A DNA stretch of 64,000 nt, from assembly GCF_050586345.1 (NCBI RefSeq), contig NZ_JBOCEF010000003.1:1-64000 (forward strand). Reading direction: 5' to 3'. The notes under the pieces were generated by a model. It saw only the letters and a list, made by a program, of their open reading frames with translations. It was not told the DNA's origin and did no database searches. This document shows positions 54,915 to 63,532 of this stretch, piece after piece. The translations under genes were made by a program, and so were the position numbers. Position 1 is the first letter of the stretch; every line of letters begins with the position of its first letter. This DNA comes from JBOCEF01 sp050586345. GTDB lineage: Bacteria; Pseudomonadota; Alphaproteobacteria; Rhodobacterales; Rhodobacteraceae.

Positions 54915-56228
54915 TCACTCGCGGTCGGTCAGGAACAGCAGGCCGTTGGCCGTGTCCTTGGCGAAGCCGGTCCAGTAGGTGTGCCCCTCCTTCGGGGTCC
55001 CGTCCTTCTCCTTCGCCCAGGTCGCGGCGCCGCCGTCCTCGACCAGGTCGAGATAGGCGGCCTTGTCGGCGTCGCCCTTCAGGTGCAGGTCCATGAAGGC
55101 GGTCGCGAAGTGCTGGGCGATGTCGTTCATGCGCACAGTGTCCCAGACCGCGTCGGCGTAATGGGCGAAGGGCGCCCAGCCGAGCTTCTCGGACATCGCC
55201 CAGCTCTCCTCCGGGGCGGGCATCGGGGCGGCGGCGTTGTGGCCGGCGTTCTCGAACACCACCATGCCGCGATACGGCGCGTTCACGGCGCCGTCGTAGA
55301 TCGCCTTGATGCCGGTCTCGTAGATCGAGGTGGCGTCGGCGGAGCCGGCCATGAACAGGATCGGCTTGCGGATCCCCGCCAGCCCCTCCGCGTCCCAGAA
55401 GCGCCCGGTCTGGCCGTAATGGCCAAGCTCCATCCCCCAGGGGCCGATGGCGATCACGGCCTTCAGGCGCTCATCGATCAGCGCCTCGTGCTCTTCCGCG
55501 CCGGTCATGTGGCGCGAGAGGATCCCCTCGGGGGCGCCGAACACCAGGTCCACGCCCGCCTGGGTGATCCCGGCGCCCGAGGAGATGACGGCCCCGTAGC
55601 CGCCCATGGAATAGCCGATCAGCCCGGCATTGGACGCATCCACCAGCCCCTCGAGCGGCCCGCCCGCCCCGGCCATCTTCGCCACGGCGTCGAGCACGAA
55701 CATCTGGTCGAGCGGGCGGTTGTAGAGGGTGGAGCCGAAGGCGGCCTGGTCGGAATAGGTGCTGTCGGTATGGTCGATGGACACGGCGACATAGCCGCGG
55801 GACGCGAGCTGTTCGCCGAGATGCCCCATCAGGAAGCGGTTGCCCGGGTAGCCGTGCGAGATGATGACCAGCGGGTAGGGCGCGCCCGACATGTCCGGCG
55901 GCGCGTCGCGCTGCGCCTTGCCCACGATCATCGCCGTGGTCTCGCCGTCGCGCAGCGTGACCTCGTAGGGCGTCGGGGCCATCTTCGCCGCGGTGGGGTG
56001 CCAGACCTCCAGCGCCAGCGTGCGGTCATAGGTGGGGCGGGCGCCGTCCTTGACGTTCAGCACGTCGAGGCGGCCCGGGTCGGTGACGCTCAGCGTGCGC
56101 TGGGCCACGGCGTGGGGGCCGTAGGCGGCCAGCTCGGGCGCGTCGGGGCGGGTCAGGTCGATGCGGTTCTCGGCCAGGGCCGGGGCGGCGATAAGGGCCG
56201 CGGCCGCGAGGGCGGCGATGCGAAGCAT
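54915..56228 (-). CDS. Exported alpha/beta hydrolase (dienelactone-hydrolase or PAF-acetylhydrolase-like)
   Basis: 437 residues with a clear signal peptide (1-19, ALA-EN). Alpha/beta fold: PYPLVIISHGYPGNR gives the oxyanion strand, nucleophile S207 in GYSMGG, and the catalytic His is probably in ENAGHNAAAP. Likely an extracytoplasmic esterase or lipase; substrate unknown. Placed between MOSC/engB and the PEBP gene, on the minus strand; GGAGG-type Shine-Dalgarno lies before the ATG. Confidence 0.85.
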   Translation of the reverse strand: MLRIAALAAAALIAAPALAENRIDLTRPDAPELAAYGPHAVAQRTLSVTDPGRLDVLNVKDGARPTYDRTLALEVWHPTAAKMAPTPYEVTLRDGETTAMIVGKAQRDAPPDMSGAPYPLVIISHGYPGNRFLMGHLGEQLASRGYVAVSIDHTDSTYSDQAAFGSTLYNRPLDQMFVLDAVAKMAGAGGPLEGLVDASNAGLIGYSMGGYGAVISSGAGITQAGVDLVFGAPEGILSRHMTGAEEHEALIDERLKAVIAIGPWGMELGHYGQTGRFWDAEGLAGIRKPILFMAGSADATSIYETGIKAIYDGAVNAPYRGMVVFENAGHNAAAPMPAPEESWAMSEKLGWAPFAHYADAVWDTVRMNDIAQHFATAFMDLHLKGDADKAAYLDLVEDGGAATWAKEKDGTPKEGHTYWTGFAKDTANGLLFLTDRE

Positions 56229-56313
56229 GGGTGTTACCTCCTGTCGGGGCCGCGGGGGATGACGCTTTTGCGAAACAGCGTTCTGCGCGGCCGGTCTCCA
56301 TCAGGACCGATGC

Positions 56314-57039
56314 GTGGGGGCGCGGTCAACCGCGGCGTGCCCCGCGGCGTGGAAAAGATTTCCCGTTGAAACCGTGACGTTAGGGAAGGCTTCGCCCCAG
56401 AATCACCTTAAATCTCGTGTATTAACCGAGTCGTCAGGACGTACACCGACGCCCTGCTCAAGTATTCAAAATTCGAGGACTCATCTCAGGTTCAGATCTG
56501 CATTTCTGGTCGTCGGGCTCGCCGCCGCGGCGGCGGCGCCCGCCGCGGCGTTCGACCTCTCCAGCCCCGACATCGCGCCGGGCGCGACCGTGGCGATGGA
56601 GCAGGTGTTCGACGGCTCCGGCTGCACCGGCGCCAATGTCTCGCCCGCCCTGGCCTGGACCGATCCGCCCGAGGGCACGCAGAGCTTCGCGCTGATGGTG
56701 CATGACCCCGACGCGCCGACCGGCGGGGCGGGGTTCTGGCACTGGATCGTGCTCGACATTCCGGCCGGGGTGTCGGAGCTGCCGAAGGGCGCCGGGGCCG
56801 CGGGGGGGGGCGACGGCCTGCCCGGCGGCGCGCGGATGCTGGTCAACGACTACGCCGCCGCCTGGGGCGGCCCGTGCCCGCCCGAGGGGGACGCGGCGCA
56901 CCGCTATGACTTCACCCTCTACGCGCTGCCCTCCGAAAAGCTGGACGTGCCCGAGGGGGCGTCGAAGGCGGTCCACGGCTTCATGATCAACGCCACCGCC
57001 CTCGGCAAGGCCACCTTCCAGGGCAAGTTCGGCCGCTGA
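56314..57039 (+). CDS. PEBP/YbhB family exported protein, start unclear
   Basis: Phosphatidylethanolamine-binding-like protein. The core from about 56540 has FDLSSPDIAPGATV, CTGANVSPALAW, MVHDPDAPTGGAGFWHWIV and AHRYDFTLYALP, all PEBP signatures, ending near GKATFQGKFGR. Just before it FLVVGLAAAAAAPAAA looks like a signal peptide. But no ATG, GTG or TTG lies in frame right before that peptide (around 56485). The nearest in-frame starts are GTG at 56374 and 56314, which put 37-57 odd residues ahead of the signal. An erroneous base or a non-standard start is possible; the coordinates give the longest version. AGGA sits eight bases before 56314. Confidence 0.65.
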   Translation: MGARSTAACPAAWKRFPVETVTLGKASPQNHLKSRVLTESSGRTPTPCSSIQNSRTHLRFRSAFLVVGLAAAAAAPAAAFDLSSPDIAPGATVAMEQVFDGSGCTGANVSPALAWTDPPEGTQSFALMVHDPDAPTGGAGFWHWIVLDIPAGVSELPKGAGAAGGGDGLPGGARMLVNDYAAAWGGPCPPEGDAAHRYDFTLYALPSEKLDVPEGASKAVHGFMINATALGKATFQGKFGR

Positions 57040-57065
57040 TCCGCGCAGGCGGCGCCCGGAAAGCG

Positions 57066-57101
57066 AAGCGCCCCGGCCGTTTCCGGCCGGGGCGCTTTTT
57101 T
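57066..57101. terminator. Bidirectional terminator between PEBP gene and yidC
   Basis: AGCGCCCCGGCCG (57067-57079), TTTC, CGGCCGGGGCGCT (57084-57096) and six T. Ends the PEBP transcript and probably also yidC on the other strand. Confidence 0.85.
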
Positions 57102-57118
57102 CATGCGGGGCAGGGCGG

Positions 57119-58924
57119 TCAGCCCTTGGCGTCGGCCTTGGGCTTTCGCTTGAAGCTCTTCTTCACGTTGCCGAAGAAGTCCACCTCCACCCCCTGGGAG
57201 CGCATGATCAGGTACTGCTGCAGGAAGGTGATGGTGTTGTTCGCGACCCAGTAGATCACGAGGCCCGAGGCGAACTGGCCGAGCATGAACATGAACACCC
57301 AGGGCATCCACGCCATGATCGTCGCCTGCGTGGCGTCGGTCGGGGCCGGGTTCAGCTTCTGCTGCGCCCACATCGAGATGCCGAGCAGGATCGGGAACAC
57401 GCCGAGCGAGAAGATCGCGAGGAAGCTCGACGGGTCCGGCGCATCGAAGGGCAGCAGGCCGAACAGGTTGAGGATCGAGGACGGGTCCGGGGCCGAGAGG
57501 TCCTGGATCCAGCCGAAGAACGGCGCGTGCCGCATCTCGATCGTGACGAACAGCACCTTGTAGAGCGAGAAGAAGATCGGGATCTGCGGCAGGATCGGCA
57601 GGCAGCCCGCCGCCGGGTTGGCTTTCTCTTTCTTGTAGAGGGCCATCATCTCCTGCTGCAGTTTCACCTTGTCGTCGCCGCAGCGCTCCTTGATCTTCTC
57701 CATCTCCGGCTGGAGCTTCTTCATCTTCGACATGGAGACGTAGGACTTGTAGGCGAGCGGGAAGAGCGCGGCCTTGATCAGGAAGGTCAGGACGATGATC
57801 GACACGCCCATGTTGCCGATCAGGCCGTTGAGCCAGACGAGCACGTGGGCGATGGGCTTGGTCAGGAAGAAGAACCAGCCCCAGTCGATCGAGTCGTCGA
57901 AGCCCGGCGCGATGCTGTCGGCATAGGCGTCGACCGTCGGCAGTTCCTTCGCGCCGGCGAAGAGATGGGTCGAGGAGGTCGCCGAGGCGCCGGCCGCGAC
58001 CTGCACCGGGGGCATGCGCATCTCGGTGCGGTATTCGTGGGACTGGCCGAGCTGGGCGTATTTGAACACGCCGTCGAAGCGCTGGCCCGGATCGGGCACG
58101 AGGGTCGCCATCCAGTACTTGTCGGTGAAGCCGAGCCAGCCGGATTCGTTGGCGGCGACCGCCTGCTGGCGCTCGCCCGGGCCGCCGACGCCGTCGAAGT
58201 CCTGCATGTCGTCGTAGTCGAATTCGTGCAGGGTGCCGTCGAACTTGCCCACCGCGCCTTCGTGCAGGATGTAGAAGTTCACCGTGTCCGGGTCGCCGCG
58301 GCGGGCGACATAGCCGTAGGGCGCGAGGGTGATCGCCGCCTCGGCGTTGTTCTGCACGGTCTGGCGGATGGTGAACATGTAGTTCTCATCGACCGAGACC
58401 TGGCGCTGGAACACCTGGCCTTCGCCGTTGTCCCATTCCAGCGTCACGGGCGCGTCGACGCCGAGGGTCCCGCCGGAGGCCAGCGACCACTCGGTGTTCG
58501 GGCCGGGGGTCTTGACCGGGGTCTCGGCGGTCGGAAGCCAGCCGTAGACGGCGTAGAACGGGTGCTGGGCGCCGATGGGCGAGAGCAGCGTGACCGTGTC
58601 CGCGTCCTCGTCGAGCGAGGTCTTGTAGTCCAGCAGGTGCAGATCATCGATCCGCCCGCCCTTGAGGGCGATGGAGCCGGAGAGGCGGGGGGTGCTGATC
58701 TCGACGCGCGAGGAGCGGGCCAGGGCGTCGGCGCGGGTGACCGGCGCGGCGGCGTCCGCGGCCTGCATCTGCGGCGCGGCGCCGGTGGACGGGGCGGCGC
58801 CCTGTTCGACGGCGGCCTGCTGCTGGGGCGCGGGCGGCTCCTGGGGCGGGAACAGGAAGAACCAGACCACGACCACCAGGAGGCTGAGGCCGGCGGCGAA
58901 GATCAGGTTTTTTTGCTCATCCAT
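57119..58924 (-). CDS. yidC: Membrane protein insertase YidC
   Basis: YidC/Oxa1 insertase (601 residues). N-terminal TM FAAGLSLLVVVVWFFLFPP, then the Gram-negative periplasmic P1 domain (about 60-340), then the five-TM insertase core (about 350-585): IIVLTFLIKAALFPLAYKSY, the C1 coiled loop KMKKLQPEMEKIKERCGDD, PILPQIPIFFSLYKVLF. Full length. It shares its neighbourhood with MOSC and engB but is split from them by two unrelated genes; rnpA, often just upstream, is not seen. Confidence 0.96.
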   Translation of the reverse strand: MDEQKNLIFAAGLSLLVVVVWFFLFPPQEPPAPQQQAAVEQGAAPSTGAAPQMQAADAAAPVTRADALARSSRVEISTPRLSGSIALKGGRIDDLHLLDYKTSLDEDADTVTLLSPIGAQHPFYAVYGWLPTAETPVKTPGPNTEWSLASGGTLGVDAPVTLEWDNGEGQVFQRQVSVDENYMFTIRQTVQNNAEAAITLAPYGYVARRGDPDTVNFYILHEGAVGKFDGTLHEFDYDDMQDFDGVGGPGERQQAVAANESGWLGFTDKYWMATLVPDPGQRFDGVFKYAQLGQSHEYRTEMRMPPVQVAAGASATSSTHLFAGAKELPTVDAYADSIAPGFDDSIDWGWFFFLTKPIAHVLVWLNGLIGNMGVSIIVLTFLIKAALFPLAYKSYVSMSKMKKLQPEMEKIKERCGDDKVKLQQEMMALYKKEKANPAAGCLPILPQIPIFFSLYKVLFVTIEMRHAPFFGWIQDLSAPDPSSILNLFGLLPFDAPDPSSFLAIFSLGVFPILLGISMWAQQKLNPAPTDATQATIMAWMPWVFMFMLGQFASGLVIYWVANNTITFLQQYLIMRSQGVEVDFFGNVKKSFKRKPKADAKG

Positions 58925-59291
58925 CGGAAGCTCCGGACAGGGTTCGGGACGCTGGCGTTGAACAGGGGCGGGGGGGCGAGGTCAAGGGGATTCCGTGGGC
59001 CTCTACGCCGCGGGGCCTGCCATGGGGCCCGCCGCGGGGATCACGCCGGGGGGCGCCTTGCAGTCGGCGCGGGCGCCGCGGCGGCGCAAGGGCGCGCCGG
59101 GGACGCGGCGCGCATGGCGCGGCGGACGGGCGGGGGGCGGCGCGGGCGCGCGGCGGCCCCTGGCCGGGCGGCGCGCGGGGCGGCGGGGCCCGGCCGTGGC
59201 GGGGTCTGTGCCGCCGGTCAGGCCTCGGGCGGACCCCAGCCTGCGCGGGGTGGTCGGCTGGGCTCAGTCGGCTGGGGTCAGTCGGCTTGGG
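58925..59291. other. Intergenic region upstream of yidC
   Basis: 367 bases, extremely GC-rich in the middle. It ends in three 14-bp tandem units at 59254-59295. No rnpA or rpmH, which often precede yidC, can be found. Confidence 0.6.
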
Positions 59292-59295
59292 TCAG
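59254..59295 (+). repeat. 14-bp tandem repeat, three units
   Basis: TCGGCTGGGCTCAG, TCGGCTGGGGTCAG, TCGGCTTGGGTCAG. The last unit overlaps the stop codon of the minus-strand gene at 59292. On that strand each unit carries TGA. Confidence 0.85.
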
Positions 59296-59759
59296 TCGAC
59301 GGCGCGCCAGGCGCGCAGGGCGGCGAGGACGCCCATTTCCCGCGCGATCAGGTACTCGCCGCTGCGCGAGACCGGGCGGCCGGGGGCCGAGGCGGCGGCC
59401 CAGGCGCCGTTGGCGGCCGCCACCGGGAAGGCGCGCGGCCCCGGGTCGGGGCGGCCGTAGAGGCGGGTGGTGTTCATCTCCCGCACCGTGAGGCGCAGCC
59501 GCGTCAGCCCGTCCAGCAGCGCGTCGGCGGCGGGCTCGCCCGCGCGTGCCAGCGCCTCGGGGCAGGCCTCGGCCGCGGCGACGAGATGCGCGGGGGCGAG
59601 GTGGCGGAACCGGGCGCGGTTGGCGAAATGCTTGCAGGTCTGCGCGTGGCCGTTGGAGTCGAGCTCCGCCGTCATGTCCCGCGGCCGCTCCTGGGCCGGT
59701 AGGGGCCCCGCCGTCGAAACGAGGGCGAGCGCGAGCGCGGCGGCGAGAATGCGGGCCAT
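59292..59759 (-). CDS. Small exported protein of unknown function
   Basis: 155 residues, signal peptide 1-22 (PLPAQE). The mature part has two Cys (TCKHF, EACPEALA) that could form a disulfide, and several Arg/Ala-rich helices. No family recognised. Between yidC and the chemoreceptor pair. GAAAGGACC precedes the ATG. Confidence 0.6.
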   Translation of the reverse strand: MARILAAALALALVSTAGPLPAQERPRDMTAELDSNGHAQTCKHFANRARFRHLAPAHLVAAAEACPEALARAGEPAADALLDGLTRLRLTVREMNTTRLYGRPDPGPRAFPVAAANGAWAAASAPGRPVSRSGEYLIAREMGVLAALRAWRAVD

Positions 59760-59918
59760 GGCGGGTCCTTTCAGCGGCGGGGAAATACGGCGGTCGGCAA
59801 GTCCTGTGGTCTGACGTTGCGGGCGTCGGCCCGCATTCGTGAATTCATGATGACAGATATATGACGGCGGGCAAGCGCTTCGCCGCTGCAGCGCGGCATC
59901 GCTGGCGCGGCGGCCGGT

Positions 59919-61283
59919 TCAGGCCGCCTTGGCGGCGGCGAGGTAGGTCTCGAGCTCCATCCGCAGGTCGGCCGCCTGTTCGTTGAGCTGGTGGGCCGCG
60001 GCCAGCACCTCGCGCGCGGCCTGCTCCGTCGCGGTGATGGCGCCCGAGACGTCGCGCACGTGCCCGGCGACATCGCGCGAGCTGCGGGCGGCGTCGTCCA
60101 TGTTGGCGGCGACGCCGCGGATCTCCTCCCGCTGGCCGTTCACCGCCTGGGTCGTGGCCTTGGCCGTCTCGGCCAGCGCGTCGATGGTGGCCGAGACCGA
60201 GGTCATCGCCGAGGCCGCGGACTGCACCCCGGTCTGCACCGCCTTGATCTGGTCCGCCGCCTCGCGCGTCGCGTCGGCGGACTGGGTGGCGAGGGCCTGC
60301 ACCTCGGCCGCGACCACCGCGAAGCCCTTGCCCGCGTCGCCGGCGCGCGCCGCCTCGACGCTGGCGTTGACGGCGAGCAGCTTGGTGTAGTCCGACACGC
60401 CCTTGATCATCTGCACCACCTCGTCGATGCGGGTGGCGGCGGCGGAGAGGGATTCGACCGCCTGCGCGGCGGCGCGGGTCTCGGCCACCGCCTTGTCGGC
60501 CATCCCCGCGCTGCGGTCGGCGCGTCCCGAGACGGCGGCCATCGCCCCGTCCATCTCCTGCGCCGAGACGGCCACGGATTCGACGTTGCCGCGCGCGGCC
60601 TCGGCCGAGCCGTCGATGGCGCGGGCGCCGTTCTGCGCCCGCTCGACCGTGTTCGACACCCCCCGCGCGGTGTCCTCGAGCCGCGCGGCCGAGGAGGTCA
60701 CCGCCTCGGACACCGCCACGACGCGGGCCTCGAACTGCGCCGTCAGCTCGGTGAAATGGGCGACGCGGTCGCTCATCTGGATGGTGGCGTCGTTGACCTG
60801 TGCGGCGACGCGGGCGAAATCGCCCTTGAAGCCGTGCGGCAGCAGGCGGCGGTGATGCTCGGCCCGCGCCACCGCGGTCAGGGTGCCGCCGACCTCGCGC
60901 ACGAAGGCGTCGGCGATGTCGAGCGTGCGGTTGAGGTTCAGCGCCATCTCCCGCGCGTGGGCGTCCCGGGGCAGGGGGGCCAGCCGCGCCTCGAGATCGC
61001 CCTTCGCGGCGGCGTCGAGCACCGCGGCGATGCGGTCGATCTCCCGGTCCATGACGCGGCGGCCCTCCCGGCGCTCGGCCCGCTCGGCCTGCTCGGCCGG
61101 GGTTTCGGCGGCGCGGGCGCGGGGGGCGAGGGCGGCGAGGGCGCAGATCAGCGCGCCGATGGCGGGCGCGATCCAGGGCGCGGCCTGGCCCATGGCCCCG
61201 GCGGCGGCGAGCGCGGCGAGGGCGAGGGCCCCGAGCGCCGCCCCGACGCGGGGGGCGGCGTCAGAGAGAGAAGACGAGCTCAT
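59919..61283 (-). CDS. Methyl-accepting chemotaxis protein with short N-terminal membrane anchor
   Basis: 454 residues. Two N-terminal hydrophobic helices (about 12-32, 36-56) with a tiny loop, so no periplasmic sensor domain. HAMP-like linker (80-160) and signalling domain (180-420) with the hairpin KLLAVNASVEAARAGDAGKG, a variant of the usual NLLALNAA. The gene starts inside the PAS gene before it (23-base overlap), so the PAS protein is the probable input, as in Aer-type split receptors. Confidence 0.87.
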   Translation of the reverse strand: MSSSSLSDAAPRVGAALGALALAALAAAGAMGQAAPWIAPAIGALICALAALAPRARAAETPAEQAERAERREGRRVMDREIDRIAAVLDAAAKGDLEARLAPLPRDAHAREMALNLNRTLDIADAFVREVGGTLTAVARAEHHRRLLPHGFKGDFARVAAQVNDATIQMSDRVAHFTELTAQFEARVVAVSEAVTSSAARLEDTARGVSNTVERAQNGARAIDGSAEAARGNVESVAVSAQEMDGAMAAVSGRADRSAGMADKAVAETRAAAQAVESLSAAATRIDEVVQMIKGVSDYTKLLAVNASVEAARAGDAGKGFAVVAAEVQALATQSADATREAADQIKAVQTGVQSAASAMTSVSATIDALAETAKATTQAVNGQREEIRGVAANMDDAARSSRDVAGHVRDVSGAITATEQAAREVLAAAHQLNEQAADLRMELETYLAAAKAA

Positions 61284-61914
61284 CGTAGCTCAGCCCCTTT
61301 TCTTTCAGGAAATCGCCCAGCGCGGCGGCCCCGCGGGCCATGCCGTCGGCCTTGCCGCCCGCCGCGTCCTCGACCGCCTTGAGCTGCCTGTAGAGCCCGG
61401 CGGCGACCTCCACCGCGTTGTCGCGCGGCGCGCGGCGCGAAGAATGGTAGCCGACGATCTTCCCGTCCGGCCCCCAGCTGGGGGTCACGTGCGCGAGCAC
61501 CCAGTAATGGTCGCCGGAGCTGGCGAGGTTGAGGACGTAGGCGAAGATCTCCTCCCCCGCCGAGACTCGGTCCCAGAGGAGCTTGAAGACGCAGCGCGGC
61601 ATGTCGGGATGGCGGACGATGGAATGGGGGGCGCCGAGGGCGGTCTCCTCCTCCATCTGGGCGACGCGCAGGAACACGTCGTTGGCGTAGGTGATGATCC
61701 CCTTGGGATCGGTCTTGGAGACGATGATCTCGGAGCGTTCGAACGGGCGGGCGCGGCCGGTAGGGGTGACGGTGCGCAGGAACTGGCGCAGCGGTTTCGC
61801 CCGCGCCGGCGCCGTGTCGGGCGCTTCGCCAGGCGGCGCGCCGTCCATGCCCGGCGCCGGGGGACGCGCCCGCGCGCCGCTCGTGTCGATCGACTGCACC
61901 GCGCTGGCCGCCAT
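61261..61914 (-). CDS. Aer-like PAS-domain sensor protein
   Basis: 217 residues. PAS fold at about 60-175 with DPKGIITYANDVFLRVAQ, HSIVRHPDMPRCVFKLLW and HYWVLAHVTPSW, the Aer flavin-PAS pattern. No membrane helix. The C-terminal 35 residues form a helix that overlaps the chemoreceptor gene by 23 bases. Likely a cytoplasmic redox sensor for the following chemoreceptor. Start at 61914 follows GGAAGGGAC. Confidence 0.85.
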   Translation of the reverse strand: MAASAVQSIDTSGARARPPAPGMDGAPPGEAPDTAPARAKPLRQFLRTVTPTGRARPFERSEIIVSKTDPKGIITYANDVFLRVAQMEEETALGAPHSIVRHPDMPRCVFKLLWDRVSAGEEIFAYVLNLASSGDHYWVLAHVTPSWGPDGKIVGYHSSRRAPRDNAVEVAAGLYRQLKAVEDAAGGKADGMARGAAALGDFLKEKGLSYDELVFSL

Positions 61915-62050
61915 GGGTCCGTCCCTTCCGTTCCGCACTCGGTGAGGCCCGCCGCGGGGGGACCGTCCATCCCTCCGCACAGGCCGCAGATGCGTCGGGA
62001 TAGGGGCGAATCGCCTTCCGCGCCGTTAACGGCGATGGATCGGGCCGGTT

Positions 62051-63346
62051 TCAGGCCCGCCGCCGCCCCGCCACGCGGCGCACCTTGCCCGGCCCCGCGG
62101 CCCAGATCAGGACGGCCGAGCCGATCGAGGCGACGATGCACAGCGCGAAGCCCGCCCGGTAATCCCCGGTCAGGTCATGCAGCGCGCCCATCGCCCAGGC
62201 CCCCGCGCCGCCGCCGAAATTGCCGAACACGCTGATCGCCGCGAAGATAGAGGCGAGGCGCGGCCCGGCGAAGAGCTCGGTCGCCACCGCCCCGAAGATC
62301 GAGGCCAGCCCGTAGCCCATCAGCCCCTGCGCCGCGACGGCGAGCCAGACCAGCCGCTCGTCCCCCGTCTCGGCGAAGCCGAGGAAGGCGGCCGAGGCGA
62401 TGGCGAAGCCTGCCCCGGCGATCCCCCAGCACGGCTCGCGCCCGATCCGGTCCGACAGCGCGCCGACGCCGATCTGCCCGAAGATGCCGCAGAAGGCGAC
62501 GAGGCCGAGCGCCGTGGCGGCGCGCTCCGGCGCCAGGCCCGCGTCGACCAGGAACCGCGTCTGGTGCATCTGGATGCCGTACCAGATGAACAGGCCCAGG
62601 AAGAACCCGCCCGAGGCGCACCAGAACCGGGTGGTGCGCATCGCAAGGCGCAGGGTCCACTCCGTCTCGGCCCAGGCGCGGTCCACCACCAGGTCGTCGG
62701 CGGGGGCGGCGCCGGGCAGGGGCGCGGGGTCGCCGTCGGGCTGCAGCCCCATCTCCTGCGGGCTCCGGCGCTGGAAGATCGCGTTGATCGGCACGATGAC
62801 CGCCACGATCAGCGCCGCCATGGCCAGCGCCGCGTCGCGCCAGCCATAGGTGTCGATCCCCCACTGCATCAGCGGCAAGAGGCCGATCCCCGCCACCCCG
62901 ACGCCCGAGAACGCCAGCCCCACCGCCAGCCCGCGGCGGCGCACGAACCAGTTGGGCAGGAACATGGAATGGGCGATGTAGCTCATCGCCATGGACCCGG
63001 TGACCGCGAAGCCGCCCACCGCGACATAGAGCGCCGGCAGGCTGTCGGCGGTCGTCAGCAGCACGTAGCCCGCGGCCACGAGGCAGGCCCCCACGGGCAG
63101 CGTCAGGCGCGGGCCGTAGCGGTCCATCATCCAGCCGACGGCCGGCAGGATGGCGGTGGAGACGAAGAACCCCGCCCCGATCGCCCCCGCCGCGGCGCCC
63201 GAGGACCAGCCGAATTCGTCGATCAGCTCGGGGTACAGAAGCGACAGCCCGGTGCGGGCGGTGATGGCGACCCCCATGGTCGCGAAGGCCACGGCGACGA
63301 CGATCCAGCCGTAGAACAGGCGCGGGGGGGATGCGGGCGTTGTCAT
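62051..63346 (-). CDS. MFS transporter
   Basis: Twelve-helix major facilitator (431 residues). Between helices 2 and 3 the motif GWMMDRYGPR is the family G-x-x-x-D-R-x-G-R variant. The style (LFYGWIVVAVAFATMG start; monocarboxylate/oxalate-formate group) suggests an organic anion as substrate; not proven. Divergent from argB. Confidence 0.87.
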   Translation of the reverse strand: MTTPASPPRLFYGWIVVAVAFATMGVAITARTGLSLLYPELIDEFGWSSGAAAGAIGAGFFVSTAILPAVGWMMDRYGPRLTLPVGACLVAAGYVLLTTADSLPALYVAVGGFAVTGSMAMSYIAHSMFLPNWFVRRRGLAVGLAFSGVGVAGIGLLPLMQWGIDTYGWRDAALAMAALIVAVIVPINAIFQRRSPQEMGLQPDGDPAPLPGAAPADDLVVDRAWAETEWTLRLAMRTTRFWCASGGFFLGLFIWYGIQMHQTRFLVDAGLAPERAATALGLVAFCGIFGQIGVGALSDRIGREPCWGIAGAGFAIASAAFLGFAETGDERLVWLAVAAQGLMGYGLASIFGAVATELFAGPRLASIFAAISVFGNFGGGAGAWAMGALHDLTGDYRAGFALCIVASIGSAVLIWAAGPGKVRRVAGRRRA

Positions 63347-63532
63347 GGCGAGGATCAGAAACCGGGCGGGCGTCCGCGGTCAAGCGCCGCGGAACGGCGT
63401 GCCGCATGGCGGCGCCGGGAGGGGGGCGGCGCGGGCCGCCGCACGGGCGCGCGGCGCGGCGCGCTTTCCTCCGCCCCCCGCGCGGGGTAAGACTTCAGCG
63501 AACCCGCCCGTCCTTTCAGAAGGTCTGTTCCC

